Below are positions 1 to 6,582 of a stretch of DNA of 9,867 bases, piece by piece. The stretch's first letter is position 1. Each line of letters begins with the position of its first letter. The position numbers were made by a program, and so were the translations under genes. Location of the stretch: contig CALAUZ010000108.1 in assembly GCA_937892105.1 (NCBI GenBank), forward strand, positions 1 to 9,867. The letters are read 5' to 3'. The stretch comes from an uncultured Fretibacterium sp. (GTDB lineage Bacteria > Synergistota > Synergistia > Synergistales > Aminobacteriaceae). The notes beneath the pieces were generated by a model. The model searched no databases. It had not been told where the DNA came from and worked only from the letters and a program-made list of their open reading frames with translations.

Positions 1-203
1 ATATTTAATATGAAAAGAATTCATAAAAGTAATTATTTTTCCAACTATAACTAAAATAAATAAAATGGAAAGAAAAATTTATAGAAAACTTATGCATAAT
101 ATGTCTTCACCTTTATTATTAGGAGATCATAATGATTTTATTAACAACAAAGACTCAACAAATATAACTAATTTTAGAAATATTAAATTTTCCTTTAATT
201 CCT
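1..203. other. AT-rich segment without a recognisable gene
   Basis: GC content over bases 1-180 is about 18% by hand count, far below the balanced composition of the rest of the window. All minus-strand frames contain stops. One plus-strand frame (from 65) is open and runs on into the antisense of the ABC exporter stub, so I do not treat it as a gene. The composition changes sharply at about 204-207, exactly where homology to the ABC exporter stops. This could be inserted foreign DNA, the edge of a deletion, or a chimeric assembly join; the sequence alone does not decide. Confidence 0.6.
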
Positions 204-599
204 TTAATAACGGCTCATTATGTCCCCATGTGCCTGGCTGTCAAAGAACTTCAGCGGCAAATTCTGCATTCGGTCAAACATTTTCTTGCGCAGGCGCATT
301 AATACTCCCTGCGTTATCTCTGCGCCCAACTGTCCCTGAACCAATGCTCCGATTAGCGAGGCTGCATAGACCCCTGCGAGTGTCAGCAAAATCCTGAATA
401 CTTCCCTGCTTATTTCCGGCCATGAAAGTGAAGAACCCTGTAACTCTATGATTGCGATGATTTTCTGAATGAACACGGAAGGTACGGTGTTTACTGCGGC
501 GCAAAAGAGTATCAGGAAAACTGATAGCGGCATCTTCACTGGGAATGACGAGAATATTTCGCGGACTAGACGGGTAAAGTTATTTTTTGTATTCATCAT
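204..599 (-). pseudogene. ABC exporter (TMD-NBD half transporter), N-terminal stub only
   Basis: Encodes 131 residues that match the start of an ABC transporter of the type I exporter fold, an ATP-driven efflux pump of the inner membrane. Two hydrophobic helices are visible, about residues 23-44 and 68-89. The cytoplasmic segment that typically follows helix 2 is present at about 100-131: basic RLRKKMFDRMQNLPLKFFD, then GDIMSRY. In this family SRY is normally followed by T-N-D; here a stop codon comes right after the tyrosine. Family members are about 570-600 residues, so most of the membrane domain and the whole nucleotide-binding domain (Walker A, signature, Walker B) are missing. The stop coincides with the jump to AT-rich DNA, so I infer truncation by rearrangement or a chimeric contig. 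The start lies inside the end of the small upstream ORF and has no clear Shine-Dalgarno, suggesting coupled translation. The substrate is unknown. Confidence 0.75.
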
Positions 600-746
600 T
601 ATTTTTGCTTATGTTATCACATAGCCATTGATATATTGATTCTAAGTCTGCCTCACCTTTTGCTATTCTGAAGGCAGTATCAGCGTAATCATTATATCAA
701 CCTGCCATCTATGGTACATTTGGCCACGCTGCATGTATTCAGCCAT
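580..746 (-). pseudogene. Frameshifted small ORF (about 55 codons if repaired) between hydF and the ABC gene
   Basis: An ATG at 746 overlaps the last 8 bases of hydF (ATGGCTGA shared) and has AGGTGA at 755-760, 8 bases upstream. Its frame runs MAEYMQRGQMYHRWQVD and then stops early (TAG at 663-665). From 696 to 580 another frame is open for 38 protein-like residues: it begins YNDYADTAFRIAKGEADLES, contains IYQWLCDNI, and ends YKK before TAA. Adding one T at about 696 (GATAT to GATTAT) joins the two into one 55-residue acidic, Tyr/Trp-containing protein. Its stop would overlap the ABC start by 20 bases. Overlaps with both neighbours suggest a real, translationally coupled small gene with a recent 1-base loss or a sequencing error. 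No slippery heptamer is visible, so programmed frameshifting is unlikely. I do not recognise the family. Confidence 0.45.
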
Positions 747-1980
747 TATCCTGTTCACCTGCCATTTTACGGAAAGGTTCAAGGCTCCTTCGCAGTATCC
801 CGTGCATTTCTGCTATGGCTATACCGTAATTCACCACAGGAACTCCGACAATTCCGGCACGTTCGAGGCGTGAATGCATTTCCTGCTCATTCAGCATACA
901 GCCCCCGCAATGAACGACAAGCGCATACTGTTTCAGTGTCTCAACACCTGGGAACTCGCCCCCAGACGTGAACGCAAACTCAGGGTTTGCTCCGCTGAAT
1001 TTCCGTATCCATTCCGGCATTTTCTCCGTTCCAATATCCCCGCATTGCCTGTGATGTGTACAGCCTTCCGAGATTAGAACCTTGTCGCCGTCCTTGAGGT
1101 TAGAGAGTTTCTCCGCCCCTTCAACAAGTGCCCTCAAATCTCCCTTGTATCGCGCAAAGAGTATCGAGAATGATGTTAAAGGTATATCGCGAGGGACTAT
1201 TGCGTCAACTTTCCCGAACACCTGCGAATCCGTTATGACGATTGCGGGATTATCCTTGAGAGCATGAAGCATGGCCGAAAGCTCCGTGTCCTGGCAAACT
1301 AGGCATGAACATTTTGCGTCAAGAATATCCCTGATGGTCTGCTGCTGGGGAAGTATGAGCCTTCCTTTAGGCGCGGCCTTGTCAACAGGTATCACCAGAA
1401 CAACAACATCACCTGGCGAAAGTATGTCAGCAACAAGCCTTTTCCCCGTACCGTCCTTACGTGCGAGGGAAGCTATACGTTCTTTGAGGGCGTTGACGTT
1501 CTGCCCTGTGAGTGAGCTGACGTAAAGAGAAGGTGAAGCGTTACCCCCTAAGTTAGTGTGGACTATGAGGGGTGAAACAGCAAGCAAATCCGCCTTGTTG
1601 TGCGCAATAATATATGGTAGCTTCCTTTCCTCAAAGAGTTTCAGAAGGTCAAGTTCAGACTGCACAAACTCCTGCGAAACATCATGAACGAGAATTGCTA
1701 CATCACATTTCGCCAGAACGTTCATTGCGCGTTTCACCCTAAGTTCACCGAGCGTCCCAGTGTCATCAAGTCCCGGTGTGTCAATAATTACTACAGGCCC
1801 AAGCGGAAGAAGCTCCATTGCCTTGCTCACAGGGTCGGTTGTCGTGCCTTTAACGTCTGAGACAATAGCGAGGTTCTGGCCTGTTACGGCGTTGACGAGG
1901 GAGGATTTTCCGGCATTCCTGAGACCGAAGAACGCTATGTGTATTCGTTCACCTGAAGGGGTATCATTGAGTGTCGCCAT
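739..1980 (-). CDS. hydF: [FeFe]-hydrogenase H-cluster maturation GTPase HydF
   Basis: 413 residues, the usual length for HydF. HydF is a cytoplasmic GTPase and scaffold on which the 2Fe subcluster made with HydE and HydG is held before transfer to apo-hydrogenase. The GTPase domain is complete: P-loop GLRNAGKSS (19-27), switch I threonines in KGTTTD (44-49), DTPG (67-70) and NKAD (128-131). The C-terminal iron-sulfur site has the HydF pattern C-x-H-x47-H-C-x-x-C: C307, H309, H357, C358, C361. The ATG at 1980 is preceded by AGAGG at 1990-1994, which lies in the last codons of the ankyrin gene, whose TGA is 6 bases upstream; translation is probably coupled. The 3' end overlaps the next small ORF by 8 bases. 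hydG lies two genes upstream; hydE is not in the window. The identification is secure from the motifs. Confidence 0.96.
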   Translation of the reverse strand: MATLNDTPSGERIHIAFFGLRNAGKSSLVNAVTGQNLAIVSDVKGTTTDPVSKAMELLPLGPVVIIDTPGLDDTGTLGELRVKRAMNVLAKCDVAILVHDVSQEFVQSELDLLKLFEERKLPYIIAHNKADLLAVSPLIVHTNLGGNASPSLYVSSLTGQNVNALKERIASLARKDGTGKRLVADILSPGDVVVLVIPVDKAAPKGRLILPQQQTIRDILDAKCSCLVCQDTELSAMLHALKDNPAIVITDSQVFGKVDAIVPRDIPLTSFSILFARYKGDLRALVEGAEKLSNLKDGDKVLISEGCTHHRQCGDIGTEKMPEWIRKFSGANPEFAFTSGGEFPGVETLKQYALVVHCGGCMLNEQEMHSRLERAGIVGVPVVNYGIAIAEMHGILRRSLEPFRKMAGEQDNG

Positions 1981-1986
1981 AATTTA

Positions 1987-1994
1987 TCACCTCT
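1987..1994 (-). promoter_or_regulatory. Shine-Dalgarno of hydF inside the ankyrin gene end
   Basis: On the minus strand AGAGGTGA contains the stop codon TGA of the ankyrin gene and the SD for the hydF ATG at 1980. This placement suggests that a ribosome ending on the ankyrin gene helps start hydF, which ties expression of the two. Confidence 0.6.
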
Positions 1995-2625
1995 TGAATA
2001 TCTCGAATAGTTTTGATGCTAAAGAAGGTTTTTCTCTGTTCCTTTCCGATTTTTGGGGAATGTTCTGTTTCTTGGGATTGCTTGCATATTCTAATAGCTT
2101 CAGGGCTTTCGTGCCTTCAAAAACATTCTTGTTCTTGGGCAGAAAATCTATTGCCCTCTTTCCATGTTTAGTCTTAATGCTTGGTTTAGCACCGTTTTCG
2201 AGAAGTACCTGTGTAGTCTGAGGGTGCGAGAATTTCACCGCCTGCATGAGTGCCGTCCAGCCACTGTGAGTTGTCGCATTTACATCTGCCCCTGCTCGTA
2301 TCAATGCTTCCACAGTAAAAAGGTATCCCCGCCTTGATGCTTCCATCAGTGCAGTGATACCTTTATCGTCTTTTGCGTTCACATCAGCTTGAAACCTTAT
2401 GAGCAGCTGTACAAGTTCAAGATTTCCCTTTGCCGATGCTTCTATAATGAGGGTACGGCCTCTTTCCTCCCAAGCGTTGACGTTGCCGCCATTTTGCAGT
2501 GCTTGCTTGATACGTTTAAGTTCACCATTTCTGCAAAGCCTGACCATCTTTTCATCTGTTACTTTGAAGATTAGGTCAAAGCCCTTCTTTATCGTGTCTA
2601 TAACATCAACCTGAACGTCAAACAC
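1987..2625 (-). CDS. Ankyrin-repeat protein located between hydG and hydF
   Basis: 212 residues with about four ankyrin repeats between residues 25 and 165. Typical repeat signatures are visible: GNLELVQLLI near 67-76, then ADVNAKDDKGITALMEAS (80-97), ALIRAGADVNATTHSGWTAL (107-126) and QVLLENGAKPSIKTKHGKRA (139-158). The C-terminal 45 residues are basic and lack repeats (KKQNIPQKSERNREK). There is no signal peptide or membrane segment, so it is probably cytoplasmic. The chosen start is GTG at 2625 with AGGGGG 8 bases upstream (2634-2639); an internal ATG at 2547 lacks a good SD but would still keep the repeats. It begins 27 bases after hydG and ends 6 bases before hydF, so it belongs to the same transcription unit. 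Ankyrin repeats bind proteins. A role with the maturation enzymes or hydrogenase is only inferred from position; this gene is not a known part of the Hyd maturation set. Confidence 0.85.
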   Translation of the reverse strand: MFDVQVDVIDTIKKGFDLIFKVTDEKMVRLCRNGELKRIKQALQNGGNVNAWEERGRTLIIEASAKGNLELVQLLIRFQADVNAKDDKGITALMEASRRGYLFTVEALIRAGADVNATTHSGWTALMQAVKFSHPQTTQVLLENGAKPSIKTKHGKRAIDFLPKNKNVFEGTKALKLLEYASNPKKQNIPQKSERNREKPSLASKLFEIFKR

Positions 2626-2652
2626 TGCCGCCGCCCCCTGTGAAGATATATT

Positions 2653-4095
2653 TTAGAACCTGAAATCGCGCTTATTATTATATTTCATGGCCTCTATATT
2701 CTCCCGCGCAATCTCCCTCACATTCTCACGAGGTATCCTCATAAGTTCACGTTCTATCATCTCATACCCAATCTTCTTGGTCTCCGGCGAGGCGTAATCC
2801 TCCAAATATTCCGTGAGTGTCATCAATGCGTTGGGGTGGCAACAGTTGAGTATCTGCCCGGACTTGCACAAGGCCATGAACCTGTCGCCTGTCCTTCCAG
2901 CCCTGTAACACGCCGTACAGAATGACGGTATATGGTTTTGCTCCATCAGCCAGCGTACTACCTCATCGAGCGTCCTCTGGTCGGAAACGTCAAACTGTTC
3001 TGTGTCATGCGGCCTCTCCTCTGTCGTATAACCTCCTACAGAAGTCCTTGAACCCCCGCTAATCTGCGATATTCCAACCTGCAACATCTTTGCGCGGACA
3101 GCCTCATTCTCACGGGTTGAGATTATCATTCCGGTGTAAGGCACCGCAACTCGTATACATGCCGCAATCTTCGTGAATATCTCGTCAGGTATAGAGTTGT
3201 TGAACTCTTCAGGGTCAATGTCATCGGCAGGTTTAACTCTGGGAACGCTGATAGTGTGAGGCCCTACACCGAATACAGCCTCCAAGTGTTCAGCGTGCAT
3301 AAGCAATCCCGCAAACTCGTACTTGTACCCCTCAAGCCCGAACAGCACCCCAAGTCCAACGTCATCAATTCCGCCCTGCTGTGCCCTGTCGTGAGCTTCA
3401 GTGTGATAGGCGTAATCATGTTTTGGCCCTGTGGGGTGCAATTCCTCGTAACGTTTCCGGTTGTAGGTCTCCTGAAAGAGTATGTATGTTCCTATACCGG
3501 CTTCCTTGAGCTTCCTGTAATTTTCCACTGTTGTTGCGGCTATGTTGACATTTACCCTGCGAATGTCCCCATTTTTGTGGTGGACGCTGTATATTGTCTT
3601 TATGCTGTCGAGTATGTACTCTATGGGATTATTCACGGGATCTTCACCTGCTTCGATTGCGAGGCGTTTATGCCCCATGTCCTGCAACGCTATGACTTCC
3701 GCGCGGATTTCGTCCTGAGTGAGTTTTTTGCGCGGGATAGTCTTGTTCTTCGTATGATATGGGCAGTATAGACAGCCGTTAATGCAGTAGTTCGACAGGT
3801 ACAGCGGCGCAAAGAGTACTATTCTGTTGCCGTAGAATGCCTGTTTGATTTCCTCCGCAACACTGTAAATGCGCTTGATGATTTCGGGGTCTTCACACGC
3901 GAGGAGTATTGAGGCTTCACGGTGAGTTAATCCTGAACATGTACAGCCTTTCTCGTTGAACTTTGGGCGTGCTTTCTCCAACAGCGAGTTGATGAGAGCG
4001 ATATCATTCTTGTGGGCTTCGGCGTAAATTAACGTGTCAAGTATCTCGTCATGATTGATGAAGTCATCTGCATGGGGTGATGATGGATTGTACAT
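2653..4095 (-). CDS. hydG: [FeFe]-hydrogenase H-cluster radical SAM maturase HydG
   Basis: 480 residues, the expected length. HydG is a cytoplasmic radical SAM enzyme that cleaves L-tyrosine to p-cresol and makes the CO and CN ligands, released as an Fe(CO)2(CN)-cysteine synthon for the H-cluster. The radical SAM cluster motif C-x3-C-x2-C is C104, C108, C111 within YCINGCLYCPYH. The C-terminal auxiliary cluster motif C-x2-C-x22-C is C393, C396, C419, with FCTACYRAGRTGDRF around the first two. This C-terminal CxxC...C module separates HydG from the tyrosine lyase ThiH and from HydE. The ATG at 4095 has GAAGGAG about 10 bases upstream. It is the first gene of the minus-strand operon, with an extended -10 promoter at 4165-4173. 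The window holds no hydE or hydrogenase gene. Confidence 0.97.
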   Translation of the reverse strand: MYNPSSPHADDFINHDEILDTLIYAEAHKNDIALINSLLEKARPKFNEKGCTCSGLTHREASILLACEDPEIIKRIYSVAEEIKQAFYGNRIVLFAPLYLSNYCINGCLYCPYHTKNKTIPRKKLTQDEIRAEVIALQDMGHKRLAIEAGEDPVNNPIEYILDSIKTIYSVHHKNGDIRRVNVNIAATTVENYRKLKEAGIGTYILFQETYNRKRYEELHPTGPKHDYAYHTEAHDRAQQGGIDDVGLGVLFGLEGYKYEFAGLLMHAEHLEAVFGVGPHTISVPRVKPADDIDPEEFNNSIPDEIFTKIAACIRVAVPYTGMIISTRENEAVRAKMLQVGISQISGGSRTSVGGYTTEERPHDTEQFDVSDQRTLDEVVRWLMEQNHIPSFCTACYRAGRTGDRFMALCKSGQILNCCHPNALMTLTEYLEDYASPETKKIGYEMIERELMRIPRENVREIARENIEAMKYNNKRDFRF

Positions 4096-4164
4096 AGTTT
4101 TACTCTCCTTCTTCAGGGTCAGAAAGTGATGATATTCTTTCCCGCCAGAAAATTTTTAACCATG

Positions 4165-4173
4165 ATTATAGCA
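4165..4173 (-). promoter_or_regulatory. Extended -10 promoter for the hydG operon
   Basis: On the minus strand the sequence is TGCTATAAT, a perfect -10 hexamer with the TGn extension, about 70 bases before the hydG ATG. No good -35 hexamer is visible at 16-18 bases, as expected for extended -10 promoters. The identical 9-mer precedes both tRNA-Ser genes in this window. Confidence 0.6.
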
Positions 4174-4247
4174 CCAGTAGTGTTGGATTGCGTTTTAGTC
4201 TTTGCCATTCTCTTATTTACACTGAAGGAAACAACACATTAATCGTG

Positions 4248-4253
4248 TATAAT
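4248..4253 (+). promoter_or_regulatory. -10 element for the PepSY gene
   Basis: TATAAT lies 30 bases upstream of the ATG at 4284, followed by a strong SD AGGAGGTG (4270-4277, 6-base spacing). No convincing -35 hexamer is seen at the normal distance. The transcript would have a short leader with no visible structure. Confidence 0.5.
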
Positions 4254-4283
4254 GCCCGAATAAATTTTCAGGAGGTGTAAATC

Positions 4284-4637
4284 ATGAAGAAAATATTGTG
4301 CGTTGTTGTTGCTGTAATTATGGCACTCTCAGGCGTTGCATTAGCTCACAGCGTCAGTCACCATGACCGCGAAGAACAGTACGCTAGGGAAGAAGCAGCT
4401 CGTCGTAACATGAAGCTGATTACCCTTGAGGAAGCCCAGAGGATTGCGGCGGACAATATCCATGAGCGTGATGTAAGGTTCAAGAATGCCGACCTTGAGG
4501 ACGAGGACGACTACCACAGAAAACTTGGAGATTTCCGTCCTGTATGGTCGCTTGAGGCAGTGTCAGGCGGACAGGAGTATGACATTGACATTGACGCGGT
4601 AACGGGAGAAATCCTCAAGTTCAAGCTGGACGACTAA
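4284..4637 (+). CDS. Secreted PepSY-domain protein
   Basis: 117 residues. The N-terminus is a classic signal peptide: KK, a hydrophobic core IMALSGV, and a likely signal peptidase I site after ALA (residue 21). The mature part is short and highly charged, with a His/Asp/Glu-rich start (HSVSHHDREE). Residues about 40-117 resemble a single PepSY domain: LITLEEAQRIAADNI, then RPVWSLEAV, then YDIDIDAVTGEILKFKLDD, the usual Y-x-V/I-x-I-D-x-x-T-G-E-I pattern. PepSY domains were first noted in peptidase propeptides, where inhibition was proposed; free-standing ones are mostly uncharacterised. It is probably periplasmic or extracellular. It is divergent from hydG and followed at once by a terminator, so it is a single-gene unit. 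No link to hydrogenase maturation can be read from the sequence. Confidence 0.85.
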   Translation: MKKILCVVVAVIMALSGVALAHSVSHHDREEQYAREEAARRNMKLITLEEAQRIAADNIHERDVRFKNADLEDEDDYHRKLGDFRPVWSLEAVSGGQEYDIDIDAVTGEILKFKLDD

Positions 4638-4646
4638 TTCATAATG

Positions 4647-4679
4647 CCTCCCCCTTAAAGCATGAGGGAGGTTTTGTTT
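4647..4679 (+). terminator. Rho-independent terminator after the PepSY gene
   Basis: Stem CCTCCC (4647-4652) pairs with GGGAGG (4666-4671) across a 13-base loop, followed by TTTTGTTT. It lies 9 bases after the stop codon. The minus-strand side has no T-run, so it serves only the plus strand. Confidence 0.75.
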
Positions 4680-4694
4680 CACTTCACAGCATGG

Positions 4695-4709
4695 TACATT
4701 AGTAATGTA
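4695..4709. repeat. 15-bp perfect palindrome over the citC stop codon
   Basis: TACATTA, a central G, then TAATGTA. It contains the citC TAA (4699-4701 on the minus strand). It is AT-rich, has no T-run on either side, and has no loop as RNA, so it is not a standard terminator. It may be a protein site or chance. Confidence 0.35.
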
Positions 4710-5745
4710 TTACGTTCTCAGTACCACGTATGCGGCTTATTACTTCCCCAGCCTCAGAAGACGCAAAGAACTCATACGTACTCTCAGGAACAAGCCCCCT
4801 AATATCCTCAAGTCTTCCTTCCTTCACCGCCTGCCTGACATCTGACGCGCTGATTACCTTTCCTCCTTCTGTCTTGCGCGGAACAATTACGCACCTTATG
4901 CCATGTTCGGGGAGTTTTGCCGACATTATGCGGTTGTATATTCCTGTAACGAGGCTCTTAGGTTCTTCACCGACATACCGCGCGTTAATCCCCAAAACTT
5001 GAGCTATTCTCACGAACACTTCAAGGTCTAAATTTGCATGGCTCTCAATAACTGCCTCATCGTCCTTCTGAAAATAGCTTGGGAAAGTAGCACTGCTGAT
5101 AATGTATGGGCCAGTGTCATGGTATATAACATTATGGAGGTGTGAAGTTCCTGCAATGACAAGCCTTTTCCTAACATTGAACGGGACAAGTGAAGCGTCC
5201 TCACTCACAATGAAGACATGAAGCACATCATTTTCACTTGAAGCCTTCTCAACTAGAAACTGATGTCCGAGAGTAAAAGGATTAGCATTCAGCACGAGAG
5301 CCGCAATATTCTTTCCATCACGCTTTGTTTTTGCCAGCTCTGAGAGGTAATCCTGAAAGCCGATTCTCCTGTTCTCCATGAATACGACCTGTTCATTCAC
5401 CCTGACTATCTCGTAGAAGCCCAAATCCCCGAAGAATTTTGCTGAACTGCATTTTGTGTACATGAAAAGGTGATTAATGCCGAGTTCATACTCATGCTGT
5501 ACGAGGTGGGTTACTATTTCGTTCATGAGACCTTCACCCTGATGTTCATGACTTACGGCCATGCACCTTAATGTGTTGCCGAAGCAGCTTCCTGTAGCAA
5601 TAACGTTGTAGTTGTCATCGTAGGCGGCGCAGGTGTAATCCAAGTTTTTGTCGCGCCTTATGCCTTCAGCGAGCAGCAGTTTCTCGACTTGTGCATTAGC
5701 TCTTTTGTCTGACGGATATATTTTCGAGATTGTGTATTCGGACAT
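4699..5745 (-). CDS. citC: [Citrate (pro-3S)-lyase] ligase CitC
   Basis: 348 residues from the chosen start, close to known CitC proteins (about 350). CitC uses ATP and acetate to acetylate the phosphoribosyl-dephospho-CoA thiol on the acyl carrier subunit of citrate lyase, switching the lyase on for anaerobic citrate fermentation. The N-terminal half is a GNAT-like domain with HEHQGEGL (66-73) and FFGDLGFYEI (104-113). The C-terminal half is a nucleotidyltransferase domain with NANPFTLGH (153-161) and ISASDVR (298-304). The ATG at 5745 was chosen because AGGGGG (5753-5758) lies 7 bases upstream. An upstream in-frame ATG (5793) would put the tandem repeat inside the coding region and lacks an SD. 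The usual partners citD, citE, citF, citX and citG are not adjacent, which is unusual because they commonly form an operon. The gene converges with the PepSY gene. Confidence 0.93.
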   Translation of the reverse strand: MSEYTISKIYPSDKRANAQVEKLLLAEGIRRDKNLDYTCAAYDDNYNVIATGSCFGNTLRCMAVSHEHQGEGLMNEIVTHLVQHEYELGINHLFMYTKCSSAKFFGDLGFYEIVRVNEQVVFMENRRIGFQDYLSELAKTKRDGKNIAALVLNANPFTLGHQFLVEKASSENDVLHVFIVSEDASLVPFNVRKRLVIAGTSHLHNVIYHDTGPYIISSATFPSYFQKDDEAVIESHANLDLEVFVRIAQVLGINARYVGEEPKSLVTGIYNRIMSAKLPEHGIRCVIVPRKTEGGKVISASDVRQAVKEGRLEDIRGLVPESTYEFFASSEAGEVISRIRGTENVIHY

Positions 5746-5762
5746 TGCGATACCCCCTGAGT

Positions 5763-5794
5763 ATTTACATTGTGCAAAATTTACATTGTGCAAA
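5763..5794. repeat. Perfect tandem duplication of a 16-bp unit in the citC/tRNA divergent region
   Basis: The unit ATTTACATTGTGCAAA occurs twice head to tail with no mismatch, followed by a partial third start (ATTT). It lies 18 bases before the citC ATG and 17 bases before the tRNA -10. On the minus strand each unit carries TTGCAC followed by TGTAAA, which can act as -35 and -10 for citC. The repeat could be a paired operator or a simple slippage duplication. Confidence 0.6.
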
Positions 5795-5807
5795 ATTTTA
5801 CCCTATG

Positions 5808-5816
5808 TGCTATAAT
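5808..5816 (+). promoter_or_regulatory. Extended -10 promoter of tRNA-Ser(UGA)
   Basis: TGCTATAAT ends 14 bases before the tRNA 5' end. A weak -35 candidate TTGTGC (5786-5791) falls inside the second copy of the 16-bp repeat, at a 19-base spacing. The same 9-mer precedes tRNA-Ser(GGA). Confidence 0.65.
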
Positions 5817-5830
5817 CTTGCGCGTTTTGA

Positions 5831-5918
5831 GGAGAATTGGCCGAGTGGTCGATGGCGGTTGACTTGAAATCAATTGAGGTGCAAGCCTCCGGGGGTTCGA
5901 ATCCTCCATTCTCCGCCA
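5831..5918 (+). tRNA. tRNA-Ser, anticodon UGA
   Basis: 88 bases with encoded CCA. Acceptor GGAGAAT pairs with ATTCTCC (5908-5914), then discriminator G and CCA (5916-5918). The anticodon loop is CTTGAAA with TGA at 5865-5867, on the stem GTTGA/TCAAT. The long variable arm (GAGG...CCTC) is typical of serine tRNAs, and the T-loop TTCGAAT is intact. It reads UCA and, by wobble, other UCN codons. A recombinase gene follows 186 bases downstream, which marks this tRNA as the likely integration target. Confidence 0.97.
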
Positions 5919-5950
5919 GATAATAACACGGTAGAAACCGTTGAAATATA

Positions 5951-5977
5951 AAAGCCCGCCTAATAAGCGGGTTTTTT
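5951..5977 (+). terminator. Rho-independent terminator downstream of tRNA-Ser(UGA)
   Basis: Stem CCCGC (5955-5959) pairs with GCGGG (5967-5971), extended by A-T pairs from the preceding AAA and the following T-run, over a 7-base loop CTAATAA, then TTTTTT. It ends tRNA transcription before the integrase region. A smaller hairpin ACGGT-AGAA-ACCGT (5928-5941) lies between it and the tRNA. Confidence 0.85.
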
Positions 5978-6030
5978 GTTATCATTATTTCGAGAAAGAC
6001 CGAATAAATCAGCCCAAAACCGATATATGG

Positions 6031-6079
6031 CCGTACAAGAAACCGTACAACGCAATCACCGTACCTGTTCTTTGTACGG
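6031..6079. repeat. Cluster of CCGTACAA repeats between the tRNA and the integrase
   Basis: CCGTACAA occurs at 6031-6038 and 6043-6050, a variant CCGTACCT at 6059-6066, and the inverted copy TTGTACGG at 6072-6079. The last two also form a perfect 7-bp inverted repeat, ACCGTAC/GTACGGT, with 9 bases between. The cluster ends 24 bases before the integrase ATG. Position and pattern fit arm-type binding sites for the integrase N-terminal domain, or an operator controlling int. This is inference from location. Confidence 0.6.
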
Positions 6080-6582
6080 TCTGGCTGAAAGGAGTAATGA
6101 ACAATGCTGACAGAGTTACAGGTCAAGAACGCAAAGCCTCGTGAACGCAGCTACATGGTGCGCGACGACAAGAGGCTGTATCTTCGGGTCGATCCGTCAG
6201 GGCGCAAGTATTGGATTCTGCGTTACTGGGAAAACAATAAGGAACATAAACTATCGCTCGGACCGTACCCTGATTTATCCATGAAAGATGCCCGCCTGAA
6301 ACGCGATGAGATTCAGACGGCCAGAACCAAAGGTGAGAGTCCCTCGCGCAAAGTTGCCGAAACTCCGCAAACACTTTCAGAGACTGCTGATGAATGGCTT
6401 AATGTGCGCATGAAGGACAGAGATGAAGGCTATCTACAGACAATCCGCTTCAGGCTGAATAAATACGTCCTACCAGTCTTAGGTACTTGGCCGCTTCGAG
6501 AAATCACATCAGGGCATATTCTGCAGATGTGCCGGAGCATAGAGTCTACAGGCCATGATGAGACAGCCAAACAAGTAAAGGC

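Noticed and set aside
65..397. Plus-strand 110-codon ORF at the left edge
   Set aside because: Half of it lies in the AT-rich segment and half is antisense to the ABC exporter stub. It has no SD and crosses the composition break.
711..720. 10-bp match ATGGTACATT at 711-720 and 4691-4700
   Set aside because: No extended similarity or structure around either copy; consistent with chance.
3256..3771. 171-codon plus-strand ORF inside hydG
   Set aside because: It is antisense to a clearly conserved radical SAM enzyme and has no SD or family features.
4096..4283. Riboswitch or structured leader between hydG and the PepSY gene
   Set aside because: Only promoter elements and SD sites are visible; no strong stem set or known aptamer pattern.
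6031..6079. CCGTACAA cluster as a replication origin iteron array
   Set aside because: There are only four sites of mixed orientation, no AT-rich unwinding region and no replication gene; the integrase context explains them better.
5803..6126. Minus-strand 107-codon ORF across tRNA-Ser(UGA)
   Set aside because: It is the antisense of the tRNA plus its terminator; peptides such as ENGGFEPPEACTSIDF are well-known false proteins from serine tRNA regions.
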